From positions 1 to 64,000 of the forward strand of contig JBBQEJ010000006.1 of NCBI GenBank assembly GCA_038320555.1: a stretch of 64,000 nucleotides of DNA. Reading direction: 5' to 3'. The DNA is from JALZOC01 sp038320555 (lineage in GTDB: Bacteria; Acidobacteriota; Vicinamibacteria; Vicinamibacterales; 2-12-FULL-66-21). The notes below the pieces were generated by a model. It had not been told where the DNA came from. It did not search any database and saw nothing but the letters and a program-made list of their open reading frames with translations. The translations under genes and the position numbers were made by a program. Numbering within the stretch: position 1 is the stretch's first letter; each line of letters begins with the position of its first letter. Shown here in pieces: positions 21,859-30,570 of this stretch.

Positions 21859-22739
21859 ATGGTCCGCAGGATCACGACCCGATTGACTTCGCTTTTCCGA
21901 CGCGAGCGTCTCGAGCGTGAGCTCGATCGCGAGCTTCAGTTCCATCTCGACATGTTGACGGAGCGACACGTCCGAGAGGGATTGCCGGCCGCGGAGGCGC
22001 GCCGCGCGGCCCTCCGCACGTTCGGCGGCGTGGAGCGCATCAAGGACGACGTGCGTGAGACCTGGCTGTCGAGACTGGCCGAGACGCTTGGACAGGACGT
22101 GCGATACGGCCTGCGGAACCTCCGCCGCAACCCCTGGGTTCGCGCTGGTCGTCATTGCGACGATGGCGCTGGGCATCGGCGCCAACACTGCGATCTTCAG
22201 CGTGGTCAACGGCGTGCTCCTGCGCCCGCTTCCCTATGCGAACAGCAACCGTCTCGTCGTGTTGCGCCAGCAGCAGCCGCTCGCCAACGTCGAGGACACA
22301 TTCTTTTCCGTTCAGGAGATCGAGGACTATCGCACGCGATCGCACAGCCTCGACGGTGTCGCGGAGATCCACGACATGTGGCACTTCTCGCTCTGATCAT
22401 CACCGCGGCCGGCATCGCCGGCGTCATCGCGTTCTCGGTCAATCAACGCACGCAGGATTCGGCATTCGCATGGCGCTCGGCGCCCGGCGCGCCAGCGTGT
22501 TGCGCATGGTGCTGCAGCAAGGGCTCACGCTCGCGCTCGCCGGGCTCGCGATCGGAATGGGTGGGGCGCTCGTCCTGACGCGCGTGCTGACGACCCTCCT
22601 GTTCGGCGTGCAGCCGACCGATGCGCTGACGTTCCTCGCGGTGTCGATGGTGCTGGTCGCCGTGGCGGCCGCCGCCTGCCTGATCCCCGCGCGGCGCGCC
22701 GCGTCGGTCGATCCCATGGTTGCGTTGCGAGTGTCGTAA
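21859..22739 (+). pseudogene. ADOP-type ABC permease remnant with internal deletion and frameshifts
   Basis: The first frame gives an intact ADOP N-terminus: MVRRITTRLTSLFRRERLE, LQFHLDMLTERHVREGLPAA and GVERIKDDVRETW. Near 22130 the frame shifts to GFALVVIATMALGIGANTAIF and runs to about 22396. A join there leads directly into the last helices (IITAAGIAGVIAFSVNQRTQ). After another frameshift near 22460 come MALGARRASVLRMVLQQG and the normal end ARRAASVDPMVALRVS. Full-length ADOP proteins have about 800 residues; only about 290 codons remain, so most of the extracellular domain and one permease half are gone. AAGGAG precedes the start. Sequencing error could explain the frameshifts but not the missing 1.5 kb or so. 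Confidence 0.85.
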
Positions 22740-22753
22740 AGATCGAAAAGGTC

Positions 22754-22795
22754 CGGGATCGGGACGCGGGATCCGGCGGCGGGTTCCGGGATCCG
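22754..22795. repeat. Heptamer array, six CGGGATC-type units
   Basis: Units: CGGGATC, GGGACGC, GGGATCC, GGCGGCG, GGTTCCG, GGATCCG. The array lies between the permease remnant and the next gene. The complementary word GATCCCG fills 30408-30470. Confidence 0.75.
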
Positions 22796-22814
22796 ATGGA
22801 AGAGGAAAAAGACG

Positions 22815-23540
22815 ATGAGGAATACGGTAATCGCAATCCTGGCGATGGTGAGCCTGGCGACGGGGGTTCGAGCACAACCAGCCGCGGTCGAGGCCATCGA
22901 CGGCGTGGATCCCGTCCTGCTGGTGCAGGGGAAGGAAGTGTCCGGCAACCCCGACCTCAAGGTGGTACGCGGCCGGTTTGAGTACCTCTTTTCGTTCCCC
23001 GCCACGAAGGCGACGTTCGAGCGCAACCCTTCACAATATGAAATCCAACTGAACGGTCTGTGCGCCAGGATGGGCAAGGCCACCGGCGGCCGGCCGTCGG
23101 ATTATCTGGCATACGACGGAAAGATCTACATCTTCGGGTCCGACGAATGTCACCGCAAATTCGAGGCAGAGCCGAAAAAGTATCTGCCGGCCGCAGCGGC
23201 ACCCTTTGCGCCGTCGGCACAGGCGGTCAAGGAGGGTCGCGCGCTGGTTGAACGTGTCGTCACCGTGATCGGCGGCGGCCCGAAGCTGGATGGCATCAAA
23301 ACGTACATTGAAACGGCCTCACAGACGCAGAGGCGCTCAACGGGGGACGTGCCTCTCGCGGTCGTCACTATCGCATTTTCGGACTATCGCGACGTGGACG
23401 GCCTTTCGCTCCCGTTCGTCGAGCGGGCATCGTTCAACGGTGGAACGGACCCGTTCCTGTCGCGCCGCATCGACGCCGTCGCCATCAACGCGCCGCTCGA
23501 CCCGGCCAACTTCCAACCCGGCACGCCCGGGGGACAATGA
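22815..23540 (+). CDS. Exported YHS-domain protein, probably shortened
   Basis: The 241-residue protein has a signal peptide (MRNTVIAILAMVSLATGVRAQ) and a YHS-like domain at about residues 28-120, with DPVLLVQGKEVSGNPDL, LFSFPATKATFERNP and IYIFGSDECHRKFEAEPKKY. YHS domains often bind metal or accompany transport proteins. The C-terminal part (ALVERVVTVIGGGPKLDGI, then FSDYRDVDGLSLPFVERASF) looks like the two ends of a longer sorting-protein-like domain joined after QTQRR. This suggests an in-frame internal deletion. AGAGGAAAA precedes the ATG. Its stop overlaps the next start (ATGA), so the two form an operon. Confidence 0.65.
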   Translation: MRNTVIAILAMVSLATGVRAQPAAVEAIDGVDPVLLVQGKEVSGNPDLKVVRGRFEYLFSFPATKATFERNPSQYEIQLNGLCARMGKATGGRPSDYLAYDGKIYIFGSDECHRKFEAEPKKYLPAAAAPFAPSAQAVKEGRALVERVVTVIGGGPKLDGIKTYIETASQTQRRSTGDVPLAVVTIAFSDYRDVDGLSLPFVERASFNGGTDPFLSRRIDAVAINAPLDPANFQPGTPGGQ

Positions 23541-24445
23541 AGCCGTTCCGCTCGTCGATGGCGACGGCGCTCGTTGCGCTGAGGGCCGGGATCCCGGCGT
23601 ACAGCGCGACGCAGACGGCCTGGCCGCAATGGGGTGGACCCGATCGCAACTTCGTCGTGCCCGGCGGCGACTTCGCGCTTGCCTGGCCTGCGAAGGGACC
23701 GCCACGCCTCTGGGAGCGTCCGCCCGGCGACGGCTTTTCATCGGTCGTCACCGATGGCACTTTCCTCTACACACTCTATCGGGACGGTGCCGACGATGTG
23801 GTGGTGTCGCTCGACGCCGCAACGGGCCGCACGCGGTGGGATGCGCACTACGGCGCGCCGTTCCATGAGTTGTGCACCGAGCAGTTGGGGCCCGCGCCAC
23901 GTGCGGCTCCGCTCATCGCGGGAAATCGGCTCATCACCGTGAGCGCGGGCGGGTTGATGAACAGCTTCGACCGACACACGGGCGCGCGTCAGTGGACACG
24001 CGACATCCTGCAGGGATCATCCGATGCGCTCCGCGCGTGCGGCTATGCGAGCAGCCCCCTGGCCGCGTGTCAGCCGACGAAATCTGGGCGAACAAACGCG
24101 TTCGCATTCATTTCGGCAATGCCGTGAGGTTTGGCGATCGTATCTACGCCTCCAGTGGCGACTTCGGCTCCGCGCCGTTCGCCTCCATTGACATTCACAC
24201 CGGAGAGATGACCTGGCGGGATCGCAGCGTGACGCGTTCCACGCTTGTCGACGCGGGCAACCGGTTGATCATCCTCGACGAAGACGGCAACCTGGCGCTG
24301 GCCACCAGGCGAGACCGGTCTGACCGTGCACACGAAAGCGCAGATTCTGCACGAGCGTGCGTGGACGGTCCCCACGCTGATCGGCACGACGCTGTACGTT
24401 CGCGATCGACACCAAATCATGGCGCTCAACCTGGGGAAACCATGA
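23537..24445 (+). pseudogene. PQQ-type beta-propeller protein remnant
   Basis: The first reading frame (to about 24065) encodes propeller blades of the PQQ-binding-like (outer-membrane protein assembly/alcohol dehydrogenase-like) type: WPQWGGPDRNFVVPGG, VVSLDAATGRTRWDAHYG and GLMNSFDRHTGARQW. At about 24065 the frame is lost. Blade sequence resumes in another frame as FGDRIYASSGDFGSAPFASI and HTGEMTWRD. A second shift near 24310 restores LTVHTKAQILHERAWTVPTL and the terminal blade YVRDRHQIMALNLGKP. One or two central blades appear to be missing. The start overlaps the stop of the YHS gene. Confidence 0.8.
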
Positions 24446-24474
24446 CGGCATAGTTACTGCACAGTCGCAGCAGG

Positions 24475-24963
24475 ATGGTGCGTATTGCAGGGCTGGTGGT
24501 ATCGCTCGCCTACGCGGCGTTCATCATCTGGCTGTACGCAGCTCAGCCGCAAACCGTCGCGCAAGTCACCGGCAGCATGGCATCCGGAATTGGTGCCTAT
24601 CGCGTCGATACGCAGGCAACATCCGACGCGATGGGATTCTTCTATCGCGATCGGTTTCCCGAGGCACGAGTGGCATTCGAGCGTGCCGATCCCGCACACC
24701 GCGATGCCCGCACTCAGTTTTACATTGCCTACAGCTACTACAGGCAGGGCTGGGGGCGCGTCTACAACGACGACACGCTGTTCCGCAAAGGCATCGAGGC
24801 TGTCGATAGGGCCATCGCAGCGGCGCCAGACCATCGGCTGGTCGTCGACGATCCCGATCTCGGAGTGAAGACCGGAGACGAACTGAAGGCCGAGCTCGAG
24901 CGCGGCGTAACTCGGGAGGCCGCGGACTTCAACCCACTCAAAATCTTCAGGTCCAGGAAATGA
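24475..24963 (+). CDS. Membrane-anchored TPR-like protein
   Basis: This 162-residue protein has one N-terminal membrane helix (VVSLAYAAFIIWLYA) and an outside helical region. FERADPAHRDARTQFYIAYS and FRKGIEAVDRAIAAAPDH look like two tetratricopeptide helices. No specific family is recognised. Its stop overlaps the start of the next gene (ATGA), so it is probably co-translated with the membrane-fused kinase-like protein and could be its partner. The ribosome site is weak. Confidence 0.65.
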   Translation: MVRIAGLVVSLAYAAFIIWLYAAQPQTVAQVTGSMASGIGAYRVDTQATSDAMGFFYRDRFPEARVAFERADPAHRDARTQFYIAYSYYRQGWGRVYNDDTLFRKGIEAVDRAIAAAPDHRLVVDDPDLGVKTGDELKAELERGVTREAADFNPLKIFRSRK

Positions 24964-26729
24964 CGGCACGACGTGAAGCGCTCATGCTGCCGCTGATCTT
25001 TCTGACGGTGGCCTGGCTTGGTGGCCTTCACGTCGGGGCCACGATCCAACTGGTCCCCCCACCGCTGATTTCTCTCGTGCTCGGGGTCATGCTCGTGGGC
25101 GCGCTGGTGAATGCCGGCGTCTTTTCGTCTCACAGTGTGATGGGCGCTCATCGCACGGGGCTGGAGAACGTCTCGGGGCTTGTCGTGCTCGTGACACTCC
25201 TGGCAGCCTCGGCGCAGATCTTCAATCTGCTCTCCCCCGAGCGAGGGATCTTCCACGTCGCCTTCAACTTGTGCTTCTTCATCCAGCTGGCGACGACGCT
25301 CGCCGGGGTGAAGGGCCGGCGGAATCTGCTCCGGAGCCTGGCCGTGCTGCTCGGTTCCGCGCTTGTCGTGCGCTTCGTTGTCCTCGAAGGTCTGTACGCG
25401 CCGGATGGCGGCATTGCGAAACGCCTGCTCACCACGATCGTCGAGGGCGCAAGCCTGGGCACGATTCAATACGAGCCCGTGGGTGCCGTGACGGGATACG
25501 TCGCGTTCCTGACGTTGTTGCTCTACATCGTTGGAATCGTCCTGCTGCCGCCGGCGCCGCCGCGGGGACGTCTGACGGTCCGAGCGCTGCATGCCCCATC
25601 CTCAGCGCTGTCGATTGCGTTGATTGCTGTGGCGGTGGCGTACTCGGGCTGTGGCCGTTCGAAGGATGCGCCGTCCCAGCCCATGGACGAGTCGCAGAGG
25701 ATTCAGACAACCCGCGAGCGTTTGCGCGACGACGCGCTTCGCGCCGCGCACGTCTGGCACGAGCCGGCGATTCCAATCTCGCAGTTCGATCTTTCCGCAA
25801 ACCCGCCTGGAGGATTCGAGCCGTCCGACGAGGTGTCATGCCGGTTCACGGTTCAGAAGATCAGCGGACTGACGCCGAAGTTTCACTGTCAGCTTCCGGA
25901 CGGACGCATCGTCAAGGTCAAGTACGGGAAGCAAAACGCCGAGGTGGAGGCCGAGACGGCCGGAACGCGTTTGATGCGTGCGCTGGGCTTCGCCGCCGAC
26001 GACACGTTCGTCGTACGGGCCGTTCATTGCGCCGGTTGCCCGCTCTTCCCGTTTCCGTCGCTGCGATGCCACGATCGCTTCGGGGTCGCACTGTTGTGCT
26101 TTGGCGGGCCGACCGACTACGACCAGGTCCGCACTTTCACGACGGCGGTGATCGAACGGCGGATGGAAGGGACCGTGATCGAGGCCGTCGACGACCAGGG
26201 TTGGAGTTGGTATGAGCTCGACACGATCGATCCGGCGCGCGGTGGAGCGAGCCGCGCCGAAGTGGACGCCTTCCGGCTGATCGCGGTTGTTCTGGCGCAT
26301 TGGGACAACAAAGGACCCAACCAGCGCCTCCTCTGCCCGCCGGGGAGAGAGGGGCCCGACGGCCGGTGCGCGGAGCCCATCGCGATGATCCAGGACCTCG
26401 GCGCCACGTTCGGCCCTGGGAGGGTGGACCTCGTCAGCTGGCGCAAGACGCCTGTGTGGCGCGATCGCGCGACGTGTACGATCAGTATGAGTACGCTGCC
26501 TTACAAAGGCGCCACGTTTCCGGAGCGACGAGTTTCAGAGGCAGGGCGGCTGCTGCTCGCGAGCCTTCTGGAGCAGCTATCCGTCCGGCAGCTCGAGGAT
26601 CTGTTCACCGCATCGCGAATCACTCTCTACGACGCGATCGATGCCGAGGCGCGCTCCGCCGGCGCGTGGGTCGAGGTATTCCTCGACAAGGTCAAACAGA
26701 TACGACAAGGGGCCCCGTGTCCGCAGTAG
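24960..26729 (+). CDS. Membrane protein fused to a lipoprotein-like kinase-motif domain
   Basis: The 589-residue protein has six or so membrane helices in residues 1-200. A second signal-like helix follows, SALSIALIAVAVAYSGC, ending in a lipobox-like Cys231. The remaining domain holds kinase-like landmarks: Lys319/Lys321 in RIVKVKYGK, Glu332 in EAETAGTRLMRALGF, His447-x-Asp449-x-Lys451-x-x-Asn454 in HWDNKGPNQR, and Asp479 in MIQDLGATFG. These share the H-x-D-x-K-x-x-N pattern with the exported protein at 14915-16696, although the rest of the two sequences differs. The internal lipobox suggests that a polytopic protein and a separate lipoprotein became one reading frame. Function is unknown. 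Confidence 0.65.
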   Translation: MTARREALMLPLIFLTVAWLGGLHVGATIQLVPPPLISLVLGVMLVGALVNAGVFSSHSVMGAHRTGLENVSGLVVLVTLLAASAQIFNLLSPERGIFHVAFNLCFFIQLATTLAGVKGRRNLLRSLAVLLGSALVVRFVVLEGLYAPDGGIAKRLLTTIVEGASLGTIQYEPVGAVTGYVAFLTLLLYIVGIVLLPPAPPRGRLTVRALHAPSSALSIALIAVAVAYSGCGRSKDAPSQPMDESQRIQTTRERLRDDALRAAHVWHEPAIPISQFDLSANPPGGFEPSDEVSCRFTVQKISGLTPKFHCQLPDGRIVKVKYGKQNAEVEAETAGTRLMRALGFAADDTFVVRAVHCAGCPLFPFPSLRCHDRFGVALLCFGGPTDYDQVRTFTTAVIERRMEGTVIEAVDDQGWSWYELDTIDPARGGASRAEVDAFRLIAVVLAHWDNKGPNQRLLCPPGREGPDGRCAEPIAMIQDLGATFGPGRVDLVSWRKTPVWRDRATCTISMSTLPYKGATFPERRVSEAGRLLLASLLEQLSVRQLEDLFTASRITLYDAIDAEARSAGAWVEVFLDKVKQIRQGAPCPQ

Positions 26730-26750
26730 GGCTCAGTACAGGGTTCACGC

Positions 26751-27731
26751 TCAGTGCACTGATGCACCCCGAGGGGCGGGCGTTCTGGTAATCGAGCCGG
26801 CATCGATCGTCTCGCCGGTACGGCTGATTGCCTGGAAGTAGAGCGTGTCGCCCGACACTTCCATCATCATGAAATGAAAATCAGTGTCGAAACCACGCGC
26901 CATGAGGCCGGAGGGACGCCGGATGTCCGCCTTCCGAAGCGATCCAGCGCCGCCCGAAATGAAATACGAAATGCCGTGCTGTGGAAGCAGGCGCTCGTAA
27001 AAATGCTCGTGGCCGGAGAGAACCACGTCGACGTCGCCCTCGATCAGTATGGGTTCGAGCGCCATCCTCAGCACGCGCGCCGAATTGGTGTAACGCCCGG
27101 ATGTGTAGAGCGGATGGTGGAAATAGCAGATCTTCCAGTCCGTTTGTGACTTGCGAAACTCGTCGCGCAGCCACGTGAGCTGATCTGGATCCAGGGCCCG
27201 GCTGTCGAGGACGAAGAACCGGACGCCCGCGCCGGCGAGGCCGGCGAGCCGCCGCTCGTTTCGCCGGAAGGTGTAGTAGCGGTGTCCGTCCATGTTGAAT
27301 TTTCCGTAGGCCAGCTCGGCGTCCGGATCGTGATTGCCGATGGCGGCGTAGAAGGTCACACCGGCGTCGAGCAGCGCGCGATAGGGCTCTTCGAATTTCG
27401 TGACGTAATCGTCCGCACCGTGCGGCGGGTAGATGTTGTCGCCGAGCATGACCACGAAGTCGAATGGGAACTTCTCGCGCCACGCGATCATCTGACGCGC
27501 GATCTCGTGTTGGGCCTGGTCACCGCGCCCCGAATCCCCGATGACGGCAAACCGCACGGAACCATCCTTGCGGGGCAGCGCGAGCTCACCGGGCGACGGC
27601 GACAACTCGTGCACGTCGGTCCGCGTGGCCCGCTGCGCATCCGAGGAGACCGCGCTCTGCCGGCAGGCACCGGCCGCGACCACCAGCGAGAGCGCCACCA
27701 GTGCTGCCGGTGGACCCAGGGACCGTCTCAT
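26751..27731 (-). CDS. Exported metallophosphoesterase (purple acid phosphatase-like)
   Basis: This 326-residue lipoprotein has lipobox VAAGAC in its signal. The calcineurin-type metal motifs are in order: FAVIGDSGRGDQ, VVMLGDNIYP, AAIGNHD, CYFHHPLYTSG and VVLSGHEHFYER. Together they form the dinuclear metal site of phosphoesterases that cleave phosphate esters in the periplasm or outside. The start ATG immediately follows the stop codon of the HerA-like gene (TAG-ATG), so both are probably in one transcript. It converges with the kinase-like fusion gene. Confidence 0.9.
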   Translation of the reverse strand: MRRSLGPPAALVALSLVVAAGACRQSAVSSDAQRATRTDVHELSPSPGELALPRKDGSVRFAVIGDSGRGDQAQHEIARQMIAWREKFPFDFVVMLGDNIYPPHGADDYVTKFEEPYRALLDAGVTFYAAIGNHDPDAELAYGKFNMDGHRYYTFRRNERRLAGLAGAGVRFFVLDSRALDPDQLTWLRDEFRKSQTDWKICYFHHPLYTSGRYTNSARVLRMALEPILIEGDVDVVLSGHEHFYERLLPQHGISYFISGGAGSLRKADIRRPSGLMARGFDTDFHFMMMEVSGDTLYFQAISRTGETIDAGSITRTPAPRGASVH

Positions 27732-30122
27732 CTAATCGGGATCCCATCCGAGCGCGACGAGTTGGACGCTGACCTGACTCCGCCCGGGCAGCAGCGTGAC
27801 GCGTTCCAGGACGGGTGGGCGGTCGAACGCGGCCGCGATCGTCTGCGTTTCCTCTCGAACCTGGTCGTCGAGCTCCTTCGCCTGCGCCCGCACGGCGTCG
27901 GCCGTTTCCGAGGCGCGCTGCACGTCCCCGGCCTCTTTCATGGTGCGGCTCACCCCGCGTGCGGCAGTCGTCGCGCGGCCCAGTGTGCCGACGCTGATAG
28001 CCCTTCGTCCGAACAGTGCGCCCATCACGGTCGCCCCAATCGACACCGCGGTCTGGATTTTCTGCTGCGACGACTGCTCGGTCTCGCGCGCCATCGCCGA
28101 CTCCGCCCGACGCAGCCGCTCCGTCAGCGCGGCCTGCTTCGCGGCATACTTCTGGCGAACCTCTTCAACCGCCTGATCACGAGAGACCCGGGACGCATCG
28201 TGCACGCGCACTTTGAAGTCTCCTTCGGCTTCGTCGGTCCGGGAAGTGAGGCCGGTCTCACGATGTCTGAACAGCTCGACACGCTCATTTTGCGTGAGCC
28301 ACTGCTTCAAGGCCTTCTCCCAGGCCGGATAGCTCTTCGGCTGAGACGCGGGGGACGGTACTGCCTGGAAGGAGGCGCCGCTTTCAGGCTGCCGCTCGAG
28401 GTTCGCAAGAGCGACATCCAGACGGCGTGCGGCCGCCCAATCAACGGCAACCGGTCCACTCCCGACGGGCGCGGCGAACATGACATCCCGCGTCGCGTCG
28501 ACCCCGAGTTTGGCGTCGGAGAACCCGAGGCGAGCCGCACCGAGCACGACCGGGGAATACACCGCCGGCTTCGACGATCCAGAAGCGGCCGGAATGAAGA
28601 ACTGCTGAATTCCCGGCGGAAGAACCGGCGGCTGATCCGACGCGGCTCCCGCCGCAGACGGACGCTTCGGAGCAGGCGCGGCGCCGGGGTCGGGCGCGTG
28701 AGGAGCCGCGGGCTCTGGCCTGGTGCGGCTGCCCATCAGCACTCGAATCTGATCCCGGGACAGCGGTCCGCGCAGGTACGACATCGTCCAACGCGTCTGG
28801 AACGTTACGAGCCCGTCGTCGTGCACGTTGTGCAGGAGGAACACGCGCTTGCCGAGCGCCGAGAGGATGCGATCGATCTTGTCGCGATCCATCGATCCGG
28901 CCGTCGAGCCTTCGAGCCCGTCGAGCATTCTCGATTTATCTCGTTCCGTCTGCAGCCGGCCCAGGAACCATGTCCCGATATTTGAGAGCCCCTTGTAGTC
29001 AAGATCGACGGGGTTCTGTGTGGTGAGGACGACCCCCAGGCCAAAGGCGCGCCCCTGCTTCAACAACGTGAGAAGCGGCGGCTTGGAGGGAGGATTCGCG
29101 ACCGGCGGAAAGTAGCCGGCAATTTCGTCCATGTATACGATGGCCCGAAGGCTGGACGTGCCGGTGAGCCCGCGCATCCACCCGACCACCTGGTTGAGAA
29201 GGAGCGACACAAAGAACATTCGTTCCGCGTCACCCAGGTGCGCGATGGAGAACACGGCTACCCGGGGACGACCGTCCGCGGTGTAAAGCAATCGCGCCGG
29301 ATCGAGCGGCTCTCCCTCGAACCATTGTTCGAAACCGGGCGCCGCCAGCACGGCGTTGAACCGCAGCGCCAAATCGAACCGGTCGCGCTGCGGGAAGAAA
29401 GAATCCAGATCGACGACCCCGACTTTTTGAAACGGCGGCGTCTGGATCTGCTGGATGAGGGCTGCCAGATCGAGATCACGTCCGTCTTTCCAGGCGGTCG
29501 TGAAGATGTTGGTCACGAGGGTGTGTTCACGGCTGCGGGGCGGGCCGTCCACGCCGGCGAGCGACAGGAGGCTGGTTGCCGTGCTCCCCGCTCGCTCACC
29601 GAGCAGCTCGGCGTCGTCCCTGAGGGCGGCGGGCGGCGCGGCGAAAGACTGCCCCAACGACACCGGCAATCCGGCGCGGCTGCCAGGCGTATAGATCGCA
29701 AAGTCGGCGGACTTGCGGAGACGCTCGATGCGCGCGCCGTCCTGGCCCCACTCGGCGAGCCCTTTCCGCCATGTCTCGGCCTGCTGCGCCGCAAAGGCAT
29801 CAGCTGACAGCCCTGCGCGCCGTGCCTCGTCCTCATCGATCCATGGGCGGAAATCGGCCGCCGCCAGCGACGGGAATGTCAATAACAGATTGCCGAGATC
29901 GCCTTTAGGGTCGATCGCGATGACGGGTACCCCGTCGATGGCTGCCTCTTCAATCAGCGACAGGCACAAGCCGGTCTTGCCGCTGCCCGTCATCCCGACG
30001 CAGACCGCATGCGTCACGAGGTCCCGGGAGTCGTACAGGATGGGGGTATTCAGAACCTTCCCACTGGCCACGTCGTATTCACGACCCAGGTAAAAGACGC
30101 CGAGTTTTTCGAAATCCTTCAT
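27732..30122 (-). CDS. HerA-like/DUF853-type ATPase
   Basis: This large cytoplasmic P-loop ATPase (about 796 residues) is of the HerA-FtsK helicase type. Walker A is GMTGSGKTGL near residue 45, Walker B is IVYMDEIAGYFPP, and a sensor-like segment reads VVLTTQNPVDLDYKGLSN. The C-terminal third has a Pro/Ala linker, a long charged coiled-coil region and a Gly-rich segment (TAVSIGATVMGALFG). Family members with this layout are proposed to move DNA or to extract substrates; the role here is unknown. The ATG at 30122 is chosen. A TTG at 30152 overlaps the stop of the upstream small gene (TTGA) and is equally possible. No HerA-partner nuclease (NurA) is present. Confidence 0.85.
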   Translation of the reverse strand: MKDFEKLGVFYLGREYDVASGKVLNTPILYDSRDLVTHAVCVGMTGSGKTGLCLSLIEEAAIDGVPVIAIDPKGDLGNLLLTFPSLAAADFRPWIDEDEARRAGLSADAFAAQQAETWRKGLAEWGQDGARIERLRKSADFAIYTPGSRAGLPVSLGQSFAAPPAALRDDAELLGERAGSTATSLLSLAGVDGPPRSREHTLVTNIFTTAWKDGRDLDLAALIQQIQTPPFQKVGVVDLDSFFPQRDRFDLALRFNAVLAAPGFEQWFEGEPLDPARLLYTADGRPRVAVFSIAHLGDAERMFFVSLLLNQVVGWMRGLTGTSSLRAIVYMDEIAGYFPPVANPPSKPPLLTLLKQGRAFGLGVVLTTQNPVDLDYKGLSNIGTWFLGRLQTERDKSRMLDGLEGSTAGSMDRDKIDRILSALGKRVFLLHNVHDDGLVTFQTRWTMSYLRGPLSRDQIRVLMGSRTRPEPAAPHAPDPGAAPAPKRPSAAGAASDQPPVLPPGIQQFFIPAASGSSKPAVYSPVVLGAARLGFSDAKLGVDATRDVMFAAPVGSGPVAVDWAAARRLDVALANLERQPESGASFQAVPSPASQPKSYPAWEKALKQWLTQNERVELFRHRETGLTSRTDEAEGDFKVRVHDASRVSRDQAVEEVRQKYAAKQAALTERLRRAESAMARETEQSSQQKIQTAVSIGATVMGALFGRRAISVGTLGRATTAARGVSRTMKEAGDVQRASETADAVRAQAKELDDQVREETQTIAAAFDRPPVLERVTLLPGRSQVSVQLVALGWDPD

Positions 30123-30148
30123 GGTTGAATCGTAAATCAGTTCCGTAA

Positions 30149-30403
30149 TCAACGACTATCTATCCACAGCGCCGTCGGGACGGACAGGACCCGGTAACGC
30201 TTTCGCAGGGCAACCACGTGGCCGGCATAGTCTCGTTTCTGAATCTCCCGGGCAACCAATCGGTCCCGGAGACGCCGGATTTCGTACTTATATAGGTCCC
30301 GGACGGCGTCGCGCAGCAACTGCGGAGGAGTATCGGGGCGGGGGATCAGGCCGTGGCCCGCAAGCTCATTGAGGATCTGCTGGTGGTACACCCAATCCCT
30401 CAT
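30149..30403 (-). CDS. Small hypothetical protein before the HerA-like ATPase
   Basis: The 84-residue soluble protein is rich in Arg and Leu: MRDWVYHQQILNELAGHGL, then LLRDAVRDLYKYEIRRLRD and VVALRKRYRVLSVPTALW. The composition is consistent with a mainly helical fold, and no family is recognised. It overlaps the possible TTG start of the ATPase, so the two probably form a unit. Its start codon lies five bases from a nine-unit heptamer array that occupies the place of its leader and promoter. Confidence 0.65.
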   Translation of the reverse strand: MRDWVYHQQILNELAGHGLIPRPDTPPQLLRDAVRDLYKYEIRRLRDRLVAREIQKRDYAGHVVALRKRYRVLSVPTALWIDSR

Positions 30404-30407
30404 CTCT

Positions 30408-30470
30408 GATCCCGGTTCCCGCATCCCGGAGGCCGCAGGCCGCTTCCCGGATCCCGGATTCCATATCCCC
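30408..30470. repeat. Heptamer array, nine units of GATCCCG type
   Basis: Units in order: GATCCCG, GTTCCCG, CATCCCG, GAGGCCG, CAGGCCG, CTTCCCG, GATCCCG, GATTCCA, TATCCCC. It sits in the divergent gap between the small gene at 30403 and the histone-like gene at 30571. The word is the reverse complement of CGGGATC at 22754-22795. Confidence 0.9.
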
Positions 30471-30570
30471 GCCCCTTCACTCTATATTGACTGCACCGAT
30501 TGCGCGGGGCTCTGCTAACATGCGCTGCACTCCCCAGGACATCGCACTCATCACTCGATAAGGAGACGCT

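Noticed and set aside
23537..24445. Two separate intact genes instead of one damaged propeller gene
   Set aside because: The propeller blades continue across the frame changes in the right order, which fits one broken gene better than two real ones.
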